NCBI RefSeq assembly: GCF_963259705.1
Contig: NC_081844.1
Coordinates: 27,668,294 to 27,732,293, forward strand
Source of the DNA: Myotis daubentonii
Taxonomy: Eukaryota; Chordata; Mammalia; Chiroptera; Vespertilionidae
Direction: 5' to 3'
DNA: 64,000 bases
Position numbers and translations under genes: made by a program. Below, piece after piece: positions 53,850 through 64,000 of the stretch; the stretch's first letter is position 1; each line of letters starts with the position of its first letter. Under the pieces are notes generated by a model that was not told the origin of the DNA, did no database searches, and saw only the letters and a list, made by a program, of their open reading frames with translations.

Positions 53850-53926
53850 GGCCACGCACCGGAAGTCTTGTTCCCCCGTACTTCCGGTCTCTGGCCCGGG
53901 CCTGGGCTGCGTGGAAGAGTTCTGCA
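53850..53926 (+). promoter_or_regulatory. EIF3G: EIF3G core promoter with paired ETS motifs
   Basis: GC-rich stretch with CCGGAAGT at 53859-53866 and its inverted partner ACTTCCGG at 53880-53887, followed 40 bases later by the start codon. ETS/GABP sites of this kind are typical of TATA-less promoters of translation genes. The CpG-rich area extends to about 54250. Confidence 0.65.
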
Positions 53927-56900
53927 ATGCCCACCGGAGACTTTGAGTGAGTTGAGGGCCGGGGAGAGGGGCCGGGAGGCGACTTGGGGGTGCCCTAGAG
54001 GGTGTCTGGGGCCTGGGCGAGCTGCGGCGGCGGGAGCCAGGCCTCGCTGACTCTGCAAACTTGTCCCCGCAGTTCGAAGCCCAGCTGGGCCGACCAGGTA
54101 GAGGAGGAGGTAGAGGACGGTGAGTTCGCCGGGTCGCCCCGGGGCGCCGCGGCCCCCCCCCCCCCCCCCAGCCCGGCCACTGCCGCCCGCTCCAGCCCCC
54201 CACCTCGTCACCGCCGTCAGACCCCGCATTTCCCTTCACAGCCCGCTCTGCCCGCGCCATCCTTACATGGCCAGGCTCGCCAGGTCCCGATGTGCCCTGG
54301 CCCCAGCCCCTCTTCCTCCCCTGCCACCGCCCAAGTCCGCAGCCGCTCCTCTGCTCCGCGGAGGGGGTTGTAACAGCCTGCCTCCGGCCTTGTGCCAGCG
54401 CCCAGATGCCCCGGTGGCCTGCCCCTGCCTCCATGCCAGGGAGACCCTATCCTGGCGATTGCTCCGGGTGATTACCGCCAGCTCGCGGGTCCCTGCACGG
54501 CTGTCCCAGGGCGCTTCCTGGCCAGTCCTCTGGCCTCCGTCCTGCCTTTTTCAGCTCCTGGTTTGGGCATCATCCCAAAGCTCCCTTTTTAGCTTGGGCA
54601 CTCCTGCCCCTCCACTCCATCCCTCTCCCCACGCTGCCTCTCACAGACAAATGCGTCACCAGCGAGCTCCTCAAGGGGATCCCTTTGGCCACTGGCGACA
54701 CGAGCCCAGAGCCCGAGCTACTGCCAGGAGGTGAGTGACACCCTCCGCTCCATCCCTGGACCACCGCTCCCCTTAACCACCTTCCCTCCTAACCCCCTTG
54801 GCCGAGGGCTCAGTTCCTCTGCCTCCTCCCCTGTTCCAGCTCCACTTCCGGCACCCAAGGAGGTCATCAATGGGAACATCAAGACAGTAACCGAGTACAA
54901 GATAGACGAAGATGGCAAGAAGTTCAAGGTGAGGCTGGGCGAGGAGGTGGGGCACCCGGACCAGGGGCGGGTGGTATGTGTTGGGTGGGCCGGTGACAGA
55001 GGTGCCCTGGGCCCAGGAGCCTTGAGGCACAGGAAGCCCACCCCTCTCCTCTCCCATGCAGATTGTCCGCACCTTCAGAATCGAGACCCGGAAGGCCTCA
55101 AAGGCAGTTGCCAGGAGGAAGGTAAGACCCTGCTCCTTCCTGGGCTTGGGGGTCCCTAAGGGCTGACTCAGAGGAATGAAGAATTCTTGTTCCCACTGCC
55201 TTTGTTTTTAGAAGGGAAGAGTGTAACCGGTTTATCTATTTTATTGGAGAACTGAGGCCCAGGGGTGTTGGCACTCTGTTGGGGTCCCCAAAAGTCCAGG
55301 CGTGGGGGAGGCTGTTTCTTACTCTGCTTGGCTTCTCTACCAGGAGGAACAGAGTCAAGAGCTCCCCTGAGGTGGTCGCAGCAGAAGAAGCGATAGCGAT
55401 AAATAGATTTGGCACAGTTATCTTCACACTTTGTGCCAGACCCTGCCATAGGCTTCGTAGGAGGAGTTTTCTCCTTTGACCCCCATAGCCACACAGGGAG
55501 GTGGGGAGCATTTGTGGTCCCCACCTTGTAGGGGAGGAAGCTGAGGCTCAGGTTGTTTAGCCCAAGGCCCCTCGAGTCTGAGTGACCCTGCATCCCTCTG
55601 AGCATCACTCCCTGTTGGGAGCTGGTCCACCCCCTGCCTGGCCCCCTAGGAAGTGTTGGCTGTGTAGCTGTTTCCCCCTGAGCTTCGTTGGCTCATTTAA
55701 AACATGAGGCTGAGAGCTGCCCCGGCCTCCTGGAGCTGACATGAAACGGGTCTGGCACGCGTTTGGAGAGGGTGGAGAAGGGGATTTAAGGCCAAGACAC
55801 CCTGAAAGGGGCTCCTGTGGGTCCTGGGTCCAGAGGGGAGGGCCTGCCTGCTCTGCCCTTGTCCTGACCTGTCCCCCGCTCTGCCCTGAGCCCAGAACTG
55901 GAAGAAGTTTGGGAACTCGGAGTTTGACCCACCAGGACCCAATGTGGCCACCACCACGGTCAGCGATGATGTGTCCATGACTTTTATCACCAGCAAGGAG
56001 GTAAGTGGGCAACAGGGCGGGGTGGCGGTCGCCAGGTTGGTGGTGGTGATGTGGCTTCCCCCTCTGAGCTGCCTTCGTCTGCCCTGCCAGGATCTGAACT
56101 GCCAGGAGGAGGAGGATCCGATGAACAAGCTCAAGGGCCAGAAGATCGTGTCCTGCCGGATCTGCAAGGGCGACCACTGGACCACCCGCTGTCCCTACAA
56201 GGACACGCTGGGGCCCATGCAGAAGGAGCTGGCTGAGCAGCTGGGCCTGTCCACCGGCGAGAAGGAGAAACTGCCTGGAGGTGACGGGGCCTGGGGGTGT
56301 GGCTGGCAGGTCAGGGAGGAAGTGGGGTGGGGTGGGGAGGTGCTGTGTGTGAGTCCTAGGTTGTCACCTGCATTGTGTTGAGTGGGCTGTGCCCCTCACC
56401 TCTGGTCACCGTCCACACTACAGCGTGAGCACTGCGAAGGCTGTGGTCACAGTCCCTGTTTCTGTGTGTGAGAGAGACTTAGCCAGGTGGCTGCTGTGAC
56501 TGCTGGTGGTGTCACCTGTCGCTTCCTTTTGGGGGCTGTGAGAATCACCCATGTGCATCCTGTGTGTGTAACTGCACTGTGCGTGATTGGGAGATGGTGG
56601 ACCGCTGTATGTGACTTGCCCCTGTGATTCTGCTGATTTTGTGATGGTCCTGACTTGAGTGTGCCGTGTCTGTCCACCATGGACACGGCTGCCACCGTGC
56701 GTGTTTTTGTGCATGCACACGCACACCTATGAATAGTCTCACACACGTGACTGTCCATAGTCCACATCCTTCAGCGTGATTTGCTGATGGTGAGTTTGAG
56801 TTTGCACAAGTCTCCATCTGACTTGTGTGTGCGGCATACTTGTTTCCTGACGTGTGTGGGACCCAGGGACTGTCCTGCCCCATGTGCTCGTGTTCCCCTG

Positions 56901-57978
56901 TGTTGGCCCAGGCGGGCATTCCTCTAGCTCTCAACCCTGTGGGCTCCTCAGACCGTATTAACACCTAAGGCTTCTTGCTCTGTGTGCTGCTGGTTTCCTG
57001 GATGTGACCTTTATGTCATGGCCACCAGGTCTCTGAGGGACCGACCGGATGCGGGTGGGTCTGTCCCTCTGCTGTGCTCGGGTGAGGCCTCACCCGACTG
57101 TGCTTTTGGTTTCCAGAGCTGGAGCCTGTGCAGGCGGCCCAGAGCAAGACAGGGAAGTACGTGCCCCCAAGCCTGCGGGATGGGGCCAGCCGCCGTGGGG
57201 AGTCCATGCAGCCCAACCGCAGAGGTGAGGCAGTGAGGGACCCTGCCGATGGCCCGTGGGCAGGCACCTCCCAGCACCCAGTGATTATCCTGTGGGTGGG
57301 GCCCGAGCTGGCCCGGCCACTCACAGCTGCTTCTCCTTGCCCGATGCCCAGCCGATGACAATGCCACCATCCGCGTCACCAACCTGTCAGAGGACACCCG
57401 TGAGACAGACCTGCAAGAGCTCTTCAGACCCTTCGGCTCCATCTCCCGCATCTACTTGGCGAAGGACAAGACCACCGGCCAGTCCAAGGTGGGTTGGTGG
57501 CCATGAGGGGAGGGGTCATCCGTCTGGCTGAGCCCCGAACGCCCTTTTTTCTCCTCTTCCCCAGGGCTTTGCCTTCATCAGCTTCCACCGCCGTGAGGAC
57601 GCTGCCCGCGCCATTGCCGGAGTGTCCGGCTTTGGCTACGACCACCTCATCCTCAACGTTGAGTGGGCCAAGTAAGACCCCTCCCCTGCCCCATCACCAT
57701 GTGACAGCTGACACAGCCCCACACCAGTTGAATAATTGCCAAGCCTGTTGTGAGGTGCAAGTCATTTATTGTCCTTTATCTCGAGGAGGGGCCACTGCCA
57801 TCCAGGGTCAGGCTGGTCACTGCTGGTTGAGCTCCATATGTCCTGCCCCGCCCCCACTGAGGCCCCACGGGGCAGGAGGGGGGTGGCGGTTGGGACTCCC
57901 TTTGGGGCCTGTAGCCCCCACACTTTACACTCCCTTCTCATCACTCCCGTTTTCCTCTCTAGGCCATCCACCAACTAA
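53927..57978 (+). CDS. EIF3G: EIF3G, translation initiation factor eIF3 subunit G, complete
   Basis: RNA-binding subunit of the cytoplasmic eIF3 complex, which recruits mRNA to the 40S ribosome. Exons: 53927-53946, 54073-54119, 54647-54730, 54840-54928, 55062-55121, 55896-56000, 56091-56280, 57117-57224, 57352-57488, 57565-57671, 57963-57978; 963 nt, 320 residues, the same length as human. Starts [16 protein letters not shown]. The eIF3g N-terminal domain is followed by a zinc knuckle, [13 protein letters not shown], in exon 7. A C-terminal RRM follows with RNP2 IRVTNL (exon 9) and RNP1 KGFAFISF (exon 10). Ends EWAKPSTN. All splice sites are GT-AG. Convergent with P2RY11, whose transcript probably overlaps its 3' end. 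Confidence 0.97.
57765..57770 (-). promoter_or_regulatory. P2RY11: Probable P2RY11 polyadenylation signal
   Basis: Minus-strand AATAAA, the first downstream of the P2RY11 stop codon that I can find. It lies inside EIF3G intron 10, so the two transcripts would overlap tail to tail. Confidence 0.55.
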
Positions 57979-58066
57979 ACCAGCTGTTACTGCTGCTGCT
58001 TGGCTCCTGGCCCCAGGACCCTGTGGCGACAGAAGACGACCTCCAAAAGCAGGGAACTCCAAGGGC

Positions 58067-58072
58067 AATAAA
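58067..58072 (+). promoter_or_regulatory. EIF3G: EIF3G polyadenylation signal
   Basis: AATAAA 89 bases after the EIF3G stop codon. Confidence 0.8.
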
Positions 58073-58344
58073 AAGGCTCCAATTGCCCTATGCGTGTCCT
58101 GTTTATACATGAATATCACCCACTTGTGGCAGGTGGGGGCAGCCCTCCCCTTTCCCCTGCGTAGGTTTGCTCTGTAGCCCTGCGCATGGTTAGTGCTGGG
58201 GGCAGAACTCTTGCCTGTCTGGTCTGAGTGCTTGCTGCTCCCATGACAGGCCTCTGGGGAAGTGGTTTGACCCCTGCTGTTCTCTCACCCGTTCGGCTGC
58301 TGGGCTCCAGTGCCTTGTGGGGGGGAGGCTCAAAATAGGTCAGG

Positions 58345-60514
58345 TCATGGGCTCAGCGCAGGGGACAGGGGCCCCAAGGTTTTGGTGTCTGTGGCGGTGA
58401 GGGGCAGGGGTTGGCTGGAGCTCTCAGCATTCTCTGAGGCCCGGCCCTCCTTGCAGCCAAGGCAGCATTGGTGGCAGCAGCCTATGCTGGGTGCTACAGC
58501 CATGTAGAGCAGCGGGTGGATGCAGATGGCCAGGGGCACAAGGCCCCGCGTCACCTGGTGGCCCACATAGGACCCCAGGTCCAATGCCTTCACAGCCTGA
58601 GTCTCGTCCACAAAGGAGGGGCAGCGGGCTCTCCAGCGCTGCCGGGCAGACACGTTGATCACACGTGTGACAAAGTAGGGCAGATAGGAACCAGCATAGA
58701 GCACCACACCACTGGCCACCAATACTACCACATGCATTTTCTCGGCTGCCGTCATGCCGTGGCTGCGTAGCACGGCCCGCCCAAGGGCGCCATAGGCTGC
58801 CAGGGTGAGCAGCAGCGGCAGGCCGCAGCCCAGTGCCATCAGCACCAGGCTATAGGCTGTGTAGGCCTTGAGCTGGTTGTCACTCGCAGTCCCCAGGCAC
58901 TTGATGCAGGCCTCAGGCCTGGACACGGAGCAGCGGCCTTCTTGCTGTGGTGTCGTCAGGTGGGAGAAGCTGAGGGTGGGTGCAGCCAGCAGGGCCGCCA
59001 GCACCCAGCCCGCGGCACTAATGGCCCAGGCGTGCTTGGGACGCAGGTGACTTCGGGTGAAGAAGGGGTGGACGACACCCAGGTAGCGGTTGAGGCTGAT
59101 GCAGGTGATGAAGATGATGCTACCCAGCGTGTTGCAGATGAAGAGGAAACGCTCCAGGCGGCACATGGCCTCCCCATAGCGCCAGTGTTTGGGTGGGTAG
59201 AAGTAGGCAGCCAGCGGGGGCAGTGTCAGGGCGTAGAACAGATCGCTGACAGCCAGCTGGACTGAGAAGATCACAGCTGGGTGCCATGGGCGCTGCTCCT
59301 GTGTGCCGAAGCGGTAGAGGGCCAGGCTGTTGCCAGCCACTGCCACCAGAAACTCGGTCACCAGAATGGGCCACAGGAAGCCTTCCTGGAAGCCACTGAG
59401 GATTCGATCAGCAGCTGCTGAGATGTTGGCTGGGCAGGGTGGGGCACCTGTGGGCGAGGGTGTGGCTGGGTGAACCCTGCCCCCCACCTCGCTGAGCACA
59501 GCCTCTGCTTTCAGAGCTGCGCTGTGCTGTCGGTCAGGCCTGAGTACCTGTTGGGCACCAGGCCTGCATGACCCCTTTCTAAGAGGACTTTTGATGAGTC
59601 CAGCTCCTTTCTATGGAGGGAATCAGGCCTAGAACGGTCAGAAGACAAGTTCCCTTGGCTCCCTTGGGGTCCTGCACCCTTGAAGAACCAGGGGGAATTG
59701 TTGCCCTCAAAGAACCCATGTAAACTGGAAATAATGGCTGGGAGCCATCAGGACTGGGATGGAGAACAGGAGTCAGGGGACCCTCAGACCTCACTGCAAT
59801 CCACCAGCAAGCACCCATCTTCAGTATCTGTCACCCCTAACGCACTTGTGTCCAGCCCGTCATCTCCTGTCTGGACCAACAGTAGCCTAGGCCCGGGTCT
59901 CCCAGCTCCGCTCACCTGATCTATTCCCCGAGCCTCCAGAGGGCGCCTGTGAGCACCTATCAGCCCCCGTGCCTCTGCTCAGAGGCCACTCTAGGGGTCC
60001 CTCCTTCCTGGGAGGAAAAGCCAGTGCTTGCCTCATCCCACAAGGCCCTGAGGGAGGTCTGGCTCCCACCCACTGGCTTTCATCTCCTGGTCCTGGCAAC
60101 CGCCAGTCTGCTTCCTGGTTTTCTTAGGCACATGTGCCTCAGGGCCTTTGCGCTGGCGGCTCTTTTTTGAGTCACGGACGTCCTGAAGGCTGTCTTCCTC
60201 TGGTCCTGACCACCCTAACATTTCCACTGCTCCCCGTAGTCCCCTTCCCTGCTAATCTTCTCTCAAAACAGTCTATAGCTCTCATCACTGTTTAAGTAAA
60301 ACCCCCAGGAACAAGTCCCTTCTGAAGGGAGGGTGTGCACAGACCTCCCTCACCAGACTGTTTCCACCCTCACTTCTGCCTTCCTGTTCTAGTTCTTGGC
60401 TTCAGACGTGCTTCTTACACCATCCCCACTCCCATTCCCACCTCCACCCCAAGCCCGGGGTACACAGGGGCCAGGGCCCTGTGCTCCCTCCTCACCTGAG
60501 ATCGTGTCCGCCAT
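58345..60514 (-). CDS. P2RY11: P2RY11, P2Y11 purinergic receptor, two coding exons
   Basis: ATP-activated G-protein-coupled receptor of the plasma membrane (Gq and Gs coupling in the family). Exon 1 is 60496-60514 and encodes MADTIS plus a split Gly, then a GTGAG donor. Exon 2 is 59447 down to 58345, after a CACAG acceptor. The join gives 373 residues; human has 374 with MAANVSG and the same early intron. A longer reading up to 59499 exists but crosses this acceptor and is probably intronic. Seven membrane segments are evident: GNSLALY in TM1, LAVSDL in TM2, SLNRYLG after TM3 (NRY in place of DRY), and HPLLYM in TM7 (in place of NPxxY). An N-glycosylation site, NIS, is near the N-terminus. 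The same strand and close spacing to PPAN fit the known PPAN-P2RY11 read-through. Confidence 0.95.
59448..60495 (-). other. P2RY11 intron 1
   Basis: About 1 kb with no recognisable repeat of the Ves type and no other coding signal that I could support. Confidence 0.6.
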
Positions 60515-60859
60515 GGCCCTCGCCCTGCCTTTGGGGCTCCTGCCTACAGTGTGTCCGGGTCCCACCCCCAGTGAACAGCAGCCTGTTGGCCCCTCCCTCC
60601 ACAGGTCCACCCACCGCCCACACAGGCAGATCTTGTTGAGCCAGCCGTTTGCACACTTCCTTCCTCATGGCGCTCTAGACCTGGCCTCGGCAGGCAGGAA
60701 ACCTCAGTCTGAGGGAGGTTGGGAAGGAGCCCAGGACCCAGACCAACCACCATGATCAAATCTGAGCTCCACACTCCATTCTACACTTCCAGGCCCAACT
60801 CCCAGTGGCCTCTGATCCCCTCATTCCAACTGCAGCCTCTGCCTCATGGGAAATCAGTG

Positions 60860-60865
60860 TTTATT
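60860..60865 (-). promoter_or_regulatory. PPAN: PPAN polyadenylation signal
   Basis: Minus-strand AATAAA about 130 bases past the PPAN stop and about 345 bases before the P2RY11 start codon. Confidence 0.75.
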
Positions 60866-60994
60866 AGAAGGTTGGGGAACCAGCTCCTTTATGAAAGGAA
60901 ACTGAGGGCTGCACCTGGACACCCAGGCAGGAGCCCAGGGCAGCATCTCTGGGGCCCCAATCTGGGGCATTTCACCCACTGCTCACGTTCAGCC

Positions 60995-63900
60995 TCAGGC
61001 CACTCTCTTGGGTGGCTGTGCTCGGCCTCGGCCATAGTTCTGAACAGCCCCTTGAGGCCCCAGCTTGGCTTGGGTACCCCAGGGCCTGCCCTTGGCTTTT
61101 GGAGGCCTGTGGTCACTGCCACGGTCTGGCCTCCGCTGCTTGAACCGCTGCTTCTTGCTTGGAGGCCTGGTGGACCGTCTCCGCTGGGCCTCTGGGAACA
61201 TGTCTGTGAAGAAAGATGGTGTCAGGGTCACCCGGGCAGGGACAGGCTCCAGTGCCCGGCTGCACCGATCCCTCAAGCACCTTCGTCAGGCTCCTCGCCC
61301 ACTGCTTGGCGGAAGTACTCCGCTTCATCCTCCTCCTCCTGCTGGCCAGCCCTCTCTGCCTCTGGGGGGGCCCCAGGGTCCTCAGCATCGCTGTCCCCAT
61401 CAGCCTCTGCCCGTGCCCGCTTCATGCCCGCCAGGCTCTTCTTCCTGGAGGAGAGGAGTGGTGGTCAGTGTAGCAGCCTGCACCAGGGACCTGCCCCACC
61501 CGCCGACCACACACCTGTGGGCCTCTCGCTGCTCCTGCTTACGCTGGACATTCTGGGCCTGCTGGTCCTGCCTCTGGGCCTTGAGCCGCAGCTTCTCCTC
61601 CTTGGCTGCCAGTATGGCCTGCAGCTCCTCCTCTGTCTTGTGCACTTAGAAAGAAGAAACGGTTCACCAAGATCCATGTGTGCCCACTGCACCTAACAGC
61701 CCTCCTCGGGGGGCCTCAGACCCCAGGCCCTGTGCCCGCCAGCCCTGACCTCACCGAAACTATGGAAGAGCACGTTCCCCTCCCCGACACCCTCCTGAAT
61801 CTTGATAAGCTGCAGCGTCATCCGAGGTCCGATCTGGAGGGACATGGAGGAAGAGTCAGTCCTTCTTCAGGGCTGGGGCTGCTGGAGGAAGTCCCCTCAG
61901 CCACTGGGCCTCACCTCAGTAAGCCTCACAGCGCTCTGCTGGGCCCGCATGTTGCCGCGCCCTGCGATGGCCTGGGGTAGCTCCGTAATGTTGTGTTCGC
62001 CATCGGGCTCTGCCTCACTCTCTGACAGTCCCGCACCCCTGTGCCAGGGACACACAGCTCAGCAGGGAACCCCAGGCTCCTGGGGTCCCCTAGACCCGTG
62101 GCCGGCAAACCACGGCTTGCGAGCCACATGCGGCTCTTCCACAAAATACCACGTGCGGGCGCACATGTACAACGTGATTGAAACTTCGTGGCCCATGCGC
62201 AGAAGTCGGTATTTTGTGGAAGAGCCACACTCAAGGGGCCAAAGAGCCGCATGTGGCTTGCGAGCCGCAGTTTGCCTCCCACTGCCCTAGACCATGGCAG
62301 CCTCCCACTCTGCCCCTTCCTCACGTGGCCAACAGCTCGCTGATGTCCTGCAGGCGGCTCATGTTGGGGAACTTCTCTTGGAGAAGCTTCTTCATCCCAC
62401 GACTTGCGCCCACAGGGACAACTTTGATGCTACTGCAGAGGCCGGAGTGAGTGAGGTGGGGGGTTAGGGGTCACAGAGTCAGGGGCCAGTCTTACCCTCT
62501 CCCATTTTCATGGTGCGTCAGGGCGTTTACTTTGAGACTGAGCAATCACGGAGTCTCAGGAGCAGCACTGTCATCAGCCGCACACAGAGCAGCACAGCCC
62601 ACCTCCCCCGCCTGTACTCACTAGTGGCGGAAATCCAGATCCTGGGTGTCAGGGTTGTAGTTGATGAGGAGGCAGCGCTTGATGGTATTCAGGTTCACCT
62701 GGAAAGGGGCACGGCGCCATGTCAGTTCCTTTAGGCCTCACTGCGTACTGGAGGCCAGGCCACGCCCTGCAGGGACTGATGGGGCTGCAAGCGGTGTCCA
62801 TGGACTGCTGGCTAGAAACCTGGTTCCAGCCCACCAAGGCCGCCCACTCCAACTCCCCGATGATCATCTCCAACAAGCAGAATCTGAGGCCCACTGGTGC
62901 CAGGGCTTAGGAACTGTTGCCCATAACTAACCTCAGACTAGTAACCTCAGTTGTCAGCCTCAGTTCCCCTAAGGTGGGGCATGACAACACAACGGACACT
63001 GCTTAAACTAGCACTCAAGAAAGCACCATTGGCCTGCGGACTGAAGGGTCCCAGGTTCGATTCTGGTCAAGGGCACATGTCCCGGTTGCAGGCTCGATCC
63101 CCAGGAGGGGGTGTCCAGGAGGCAGCCGATCCATGATTGTCTCTCACTCCCCCTTCCTGTCTGAAATCAATGAAAATATATTTTTTTTTAAAAAGCAAGC
63201 ACCATTGGCGTTTTCCACCTGCCATATGGGAAGGCAGTTCAAAGGGAGTCCCATGACATAGAATGCAAGTGAGACTTGACCTTGGGAGTCAGAACTCTCA
63301 GCCTCAGTGCTGGGAGGTGAGGACTGAGCAGTCAGCCCTAGGACCTGTGTGGTACCTGCTACCTGCCCCATCCACCCACACCTGCCCCCACGCAGGCCCT
63401 GCCCACCTTGTGCACGTTGATGGAGGGGAACAGGTTCTGGAACATAGTAGCCATGAGCTTCACGTGCATGCCCAGGGGGCCGAAGCTGTTGAGCACCAGG
63501 AGGGGGGGATGGGTGAACTGCTGCTCGTGCATGCGGTGGCGGCGCAGCGAGGAGACCACGTCACGTGTCAGTGTGTACTGCAGGGCGGGGCGAGGAGGGG
63601 GTGACCACCAGCCACGCATGGTGGGCGTCATTCCCCACCCCAGCTCCTACCCCACATGGTTCTCACCTCTGAGCCTTACCTTGTTGACCCGGAAAGTCAA
63701 GGTGGGGCCTCCTGGGAGGCGCATCAGCTTCTACAAAGAAAGAATCAATGAGGGTGGAGGCATCCAGGTGGGGAGCAGGAGTGGGAACGGTGGCCCCATC
63801 TCTTCAGAGCGTTTACTTTGAAGCCAGAATCATGGCAGCTCAGAGGCACATGGGTTCATCAAGAGAGCTGGGGGAGAAGGAGGGTATGGGGGAGATGGGT

Positions 63901-64000
63901 GCAGGAATCCACTCACAAAGTAGATATTAGTCTCCGTTTTGCTCAATATCAGGAAATGCGTGACCCCAAGGGGCCCAGCCACTGCCACACAATCCTTCAG
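60995..64000 (-). CDS. PPAN: PPAN (Peter Pan homologue, SSF1), C-terminal ten coding exons; 5' end outside the window
   Basis: Nucleolar Brix-domain protein needed for 60S ribosomal subunit assembly. Exons in transcript order: 64000-63917 (partial), 63730-63680, 63577-63407, 62698-62622, 62432-62325, 62038-61915, 61833-61755, 61644-61515, 61444-61281, 61203-60995. They give 398 residues from LKDCVAVAGPLGVTHF to PPKRVA and a TGA stop. Landmarks are RDVVSSLRRHRMHEQQ, LNSFGPLGMHVKLMATMFQN, SRGMKKLLQEKFPNMSRLQD, the lysine-rich KTEEELQAILAAKEEKLRLK, then an acidic and a basic tail. About 69 N-terminal residues are missing compared with human. The donor after 61281 is GTGCTT, non-optimal but phase-consistent. 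Two introns host snoRNAs. Confidence 0.96.
62096..62284 (-). mobile_element. Hairpin-like hAT element, same family, opposite orientation
   Basis: Perfect 8-bp target duplication CCCTAGAC at 62088-62095 and 62285-62292. Its central part is the reverse complement of the 29.3-kb copy, and the left arm lacks about 21 bases. In a PPAN intron of 286 bases, which it largely fills. Confidence 0.9.
62513..62583 (-). ncRNA. SNORD105B: Box C/D snoRNA, second SNORD105 family member
   Basis: In the PPAN intron between exons 62622-62698 and 62325-62432. Closing stem GTGCG/CGCAC, C box TGATGA (62576-62571), D' CTGA, C' TGATT, D box CTGA (62521-62518). It carries the same guide CAAAGTAAACGC ahead of the D box as its sister at 63.8 kb, while the rest of the sequence differs. 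The assignment as the B copy is by elimination. Confidence 0.82.
63033..63196 (+). mobile_element. 5'-truncated Ves SINE in a PPAN intron
   Basis: Lacks the A box. AAGCACCATTGGC occurs at about 63021 and 63197, so it is a genuine truncated insertion. Confidence 0.85.
63799..63866 (-). ncRNA. SNORD105: Box C/D snoRNA, SNORD105 family
   Basis: In the PPAN intron between exons 63917-64000 and 63680-63730. C box TGATGA (63861-63856), internal CTGA and TGATT as D' and C', D box CTGA (63807-63804), and a terminal TCTCT/AGAGA stem. The guide just before the D box, CAAAGTAAACGC, pairs with 18S rRNA GCGUUUACUUUG; the fifth base from the D box points to the U known as Um799. Human SNORD105 and SNORD105B are hosted in PPAN. 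Which of the two this is remains uncertain. Confidence 0.85.

Noticed and set aside
54151..54170. C-run after EIF3G exon 2 as a possible functional element
   Set aside because: Simple homopolymer in a GC-rich intron; nothing beyond composition supports a role.
53760..54434. 224-residue minus-strand reading frame at the EIF3G promoter
   Set aside because: Antisense shadow of the CpG-rich promoter; no family resemblance.
54120..54734. 204-residue plus-strand reading frame in EIF3G introns
   Set aside because: Proline/arginine-rich product of GC-rich intron sequence; it runs across the EIF3G exon 3 splice site in another frame.
58345..59499. P2RY11 as a single-exon 384-residue gene starting at 59499
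   Set aside because: A CACAG acceptor at 59452-59448 and a phase-matched start exon at 60496-60514 reproduce the known two-exon gene; the extra N-terminal residues are intronic.
60719..61696. 325-residue plus-strand reading frame
   Set aside because: Antisense to PPAN exons, whose minus-strand reading is clearly conserved.

Overview
The window is mammalian genomic DNA, almost certainly from a vespertilionid bat. About sixty tRNA-derived Ves SINEs (head TGGCTCAGTGGATAGAG, tail AATCAATAAAATATATTT) lie on both strands. HeliBat-type Helitrons, several non-autonomous hAT elements, a SPIN (Space Invader) hAT copy and bat-type L1 3' ends accompany them. That mix of young SINEs with recently active DNA transposons is known from vespertilionid bats. 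Coding sequence is split by GT-AG introns.

Gene order is DNMT1 (+), EIF3G (+), P2RY11 (-), PPAN (-, running off the right edge). It is the human 19p13.2 order read from the opposite strand. Positions 1-5.5 kb are repeat-filled upstream sequence. DNMT1 occupies about 5.7-47.25 kb: 36 coding exons traced with consistent phase from ATG 5761 to TAG 46932, plus one extra in-frame duplicated exon pair. Positions 47.3-53.7 kb are intergenic SINE/L1 sequence. EIF3G (11 coding exons, 320 codons) runs 53.9-58.1 kb. P2RY11 (two coding exons, 373 codons) and PPAN (last ten coding exons) lie head-to-tail on the minus strand at 58.3-64 kb. Two box C/D snoRNAs of the SNORD105 family sit in PPAN introns and share one 18S rRNA guide.

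The most notable feature is a roughly 2.4-kb tandem duplication inside DNMT1 (17652-20098 and 20099-22206). It carries an open, correctly spliced two-exon module of 99 nt, which would add 33 residues to the charged linker between the PCNA-binding box and the RFTS domain. The module's core is about 99% identical between copies while both flanks are clearly more diverged, suggesting later gene conversion. Other points are a partial duplicate of exon 24, a probable 3-nt acceptor shift that shortens a zinc-binding loop, a three-fold repeat at the DNMT1 C-terminus, and two E2F-type palindromes flanking DNMT1 exon 1.

Functionally the window joins maintenance DNA methylation (DNMT1), translation initiation (EIF3G), purinergic signalling (P2RY11) and ribosome biogenesis (PPAN with its SNORD105 snoRNAs). 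All calls come from reading the sequence against remembered protein families; no search was run.
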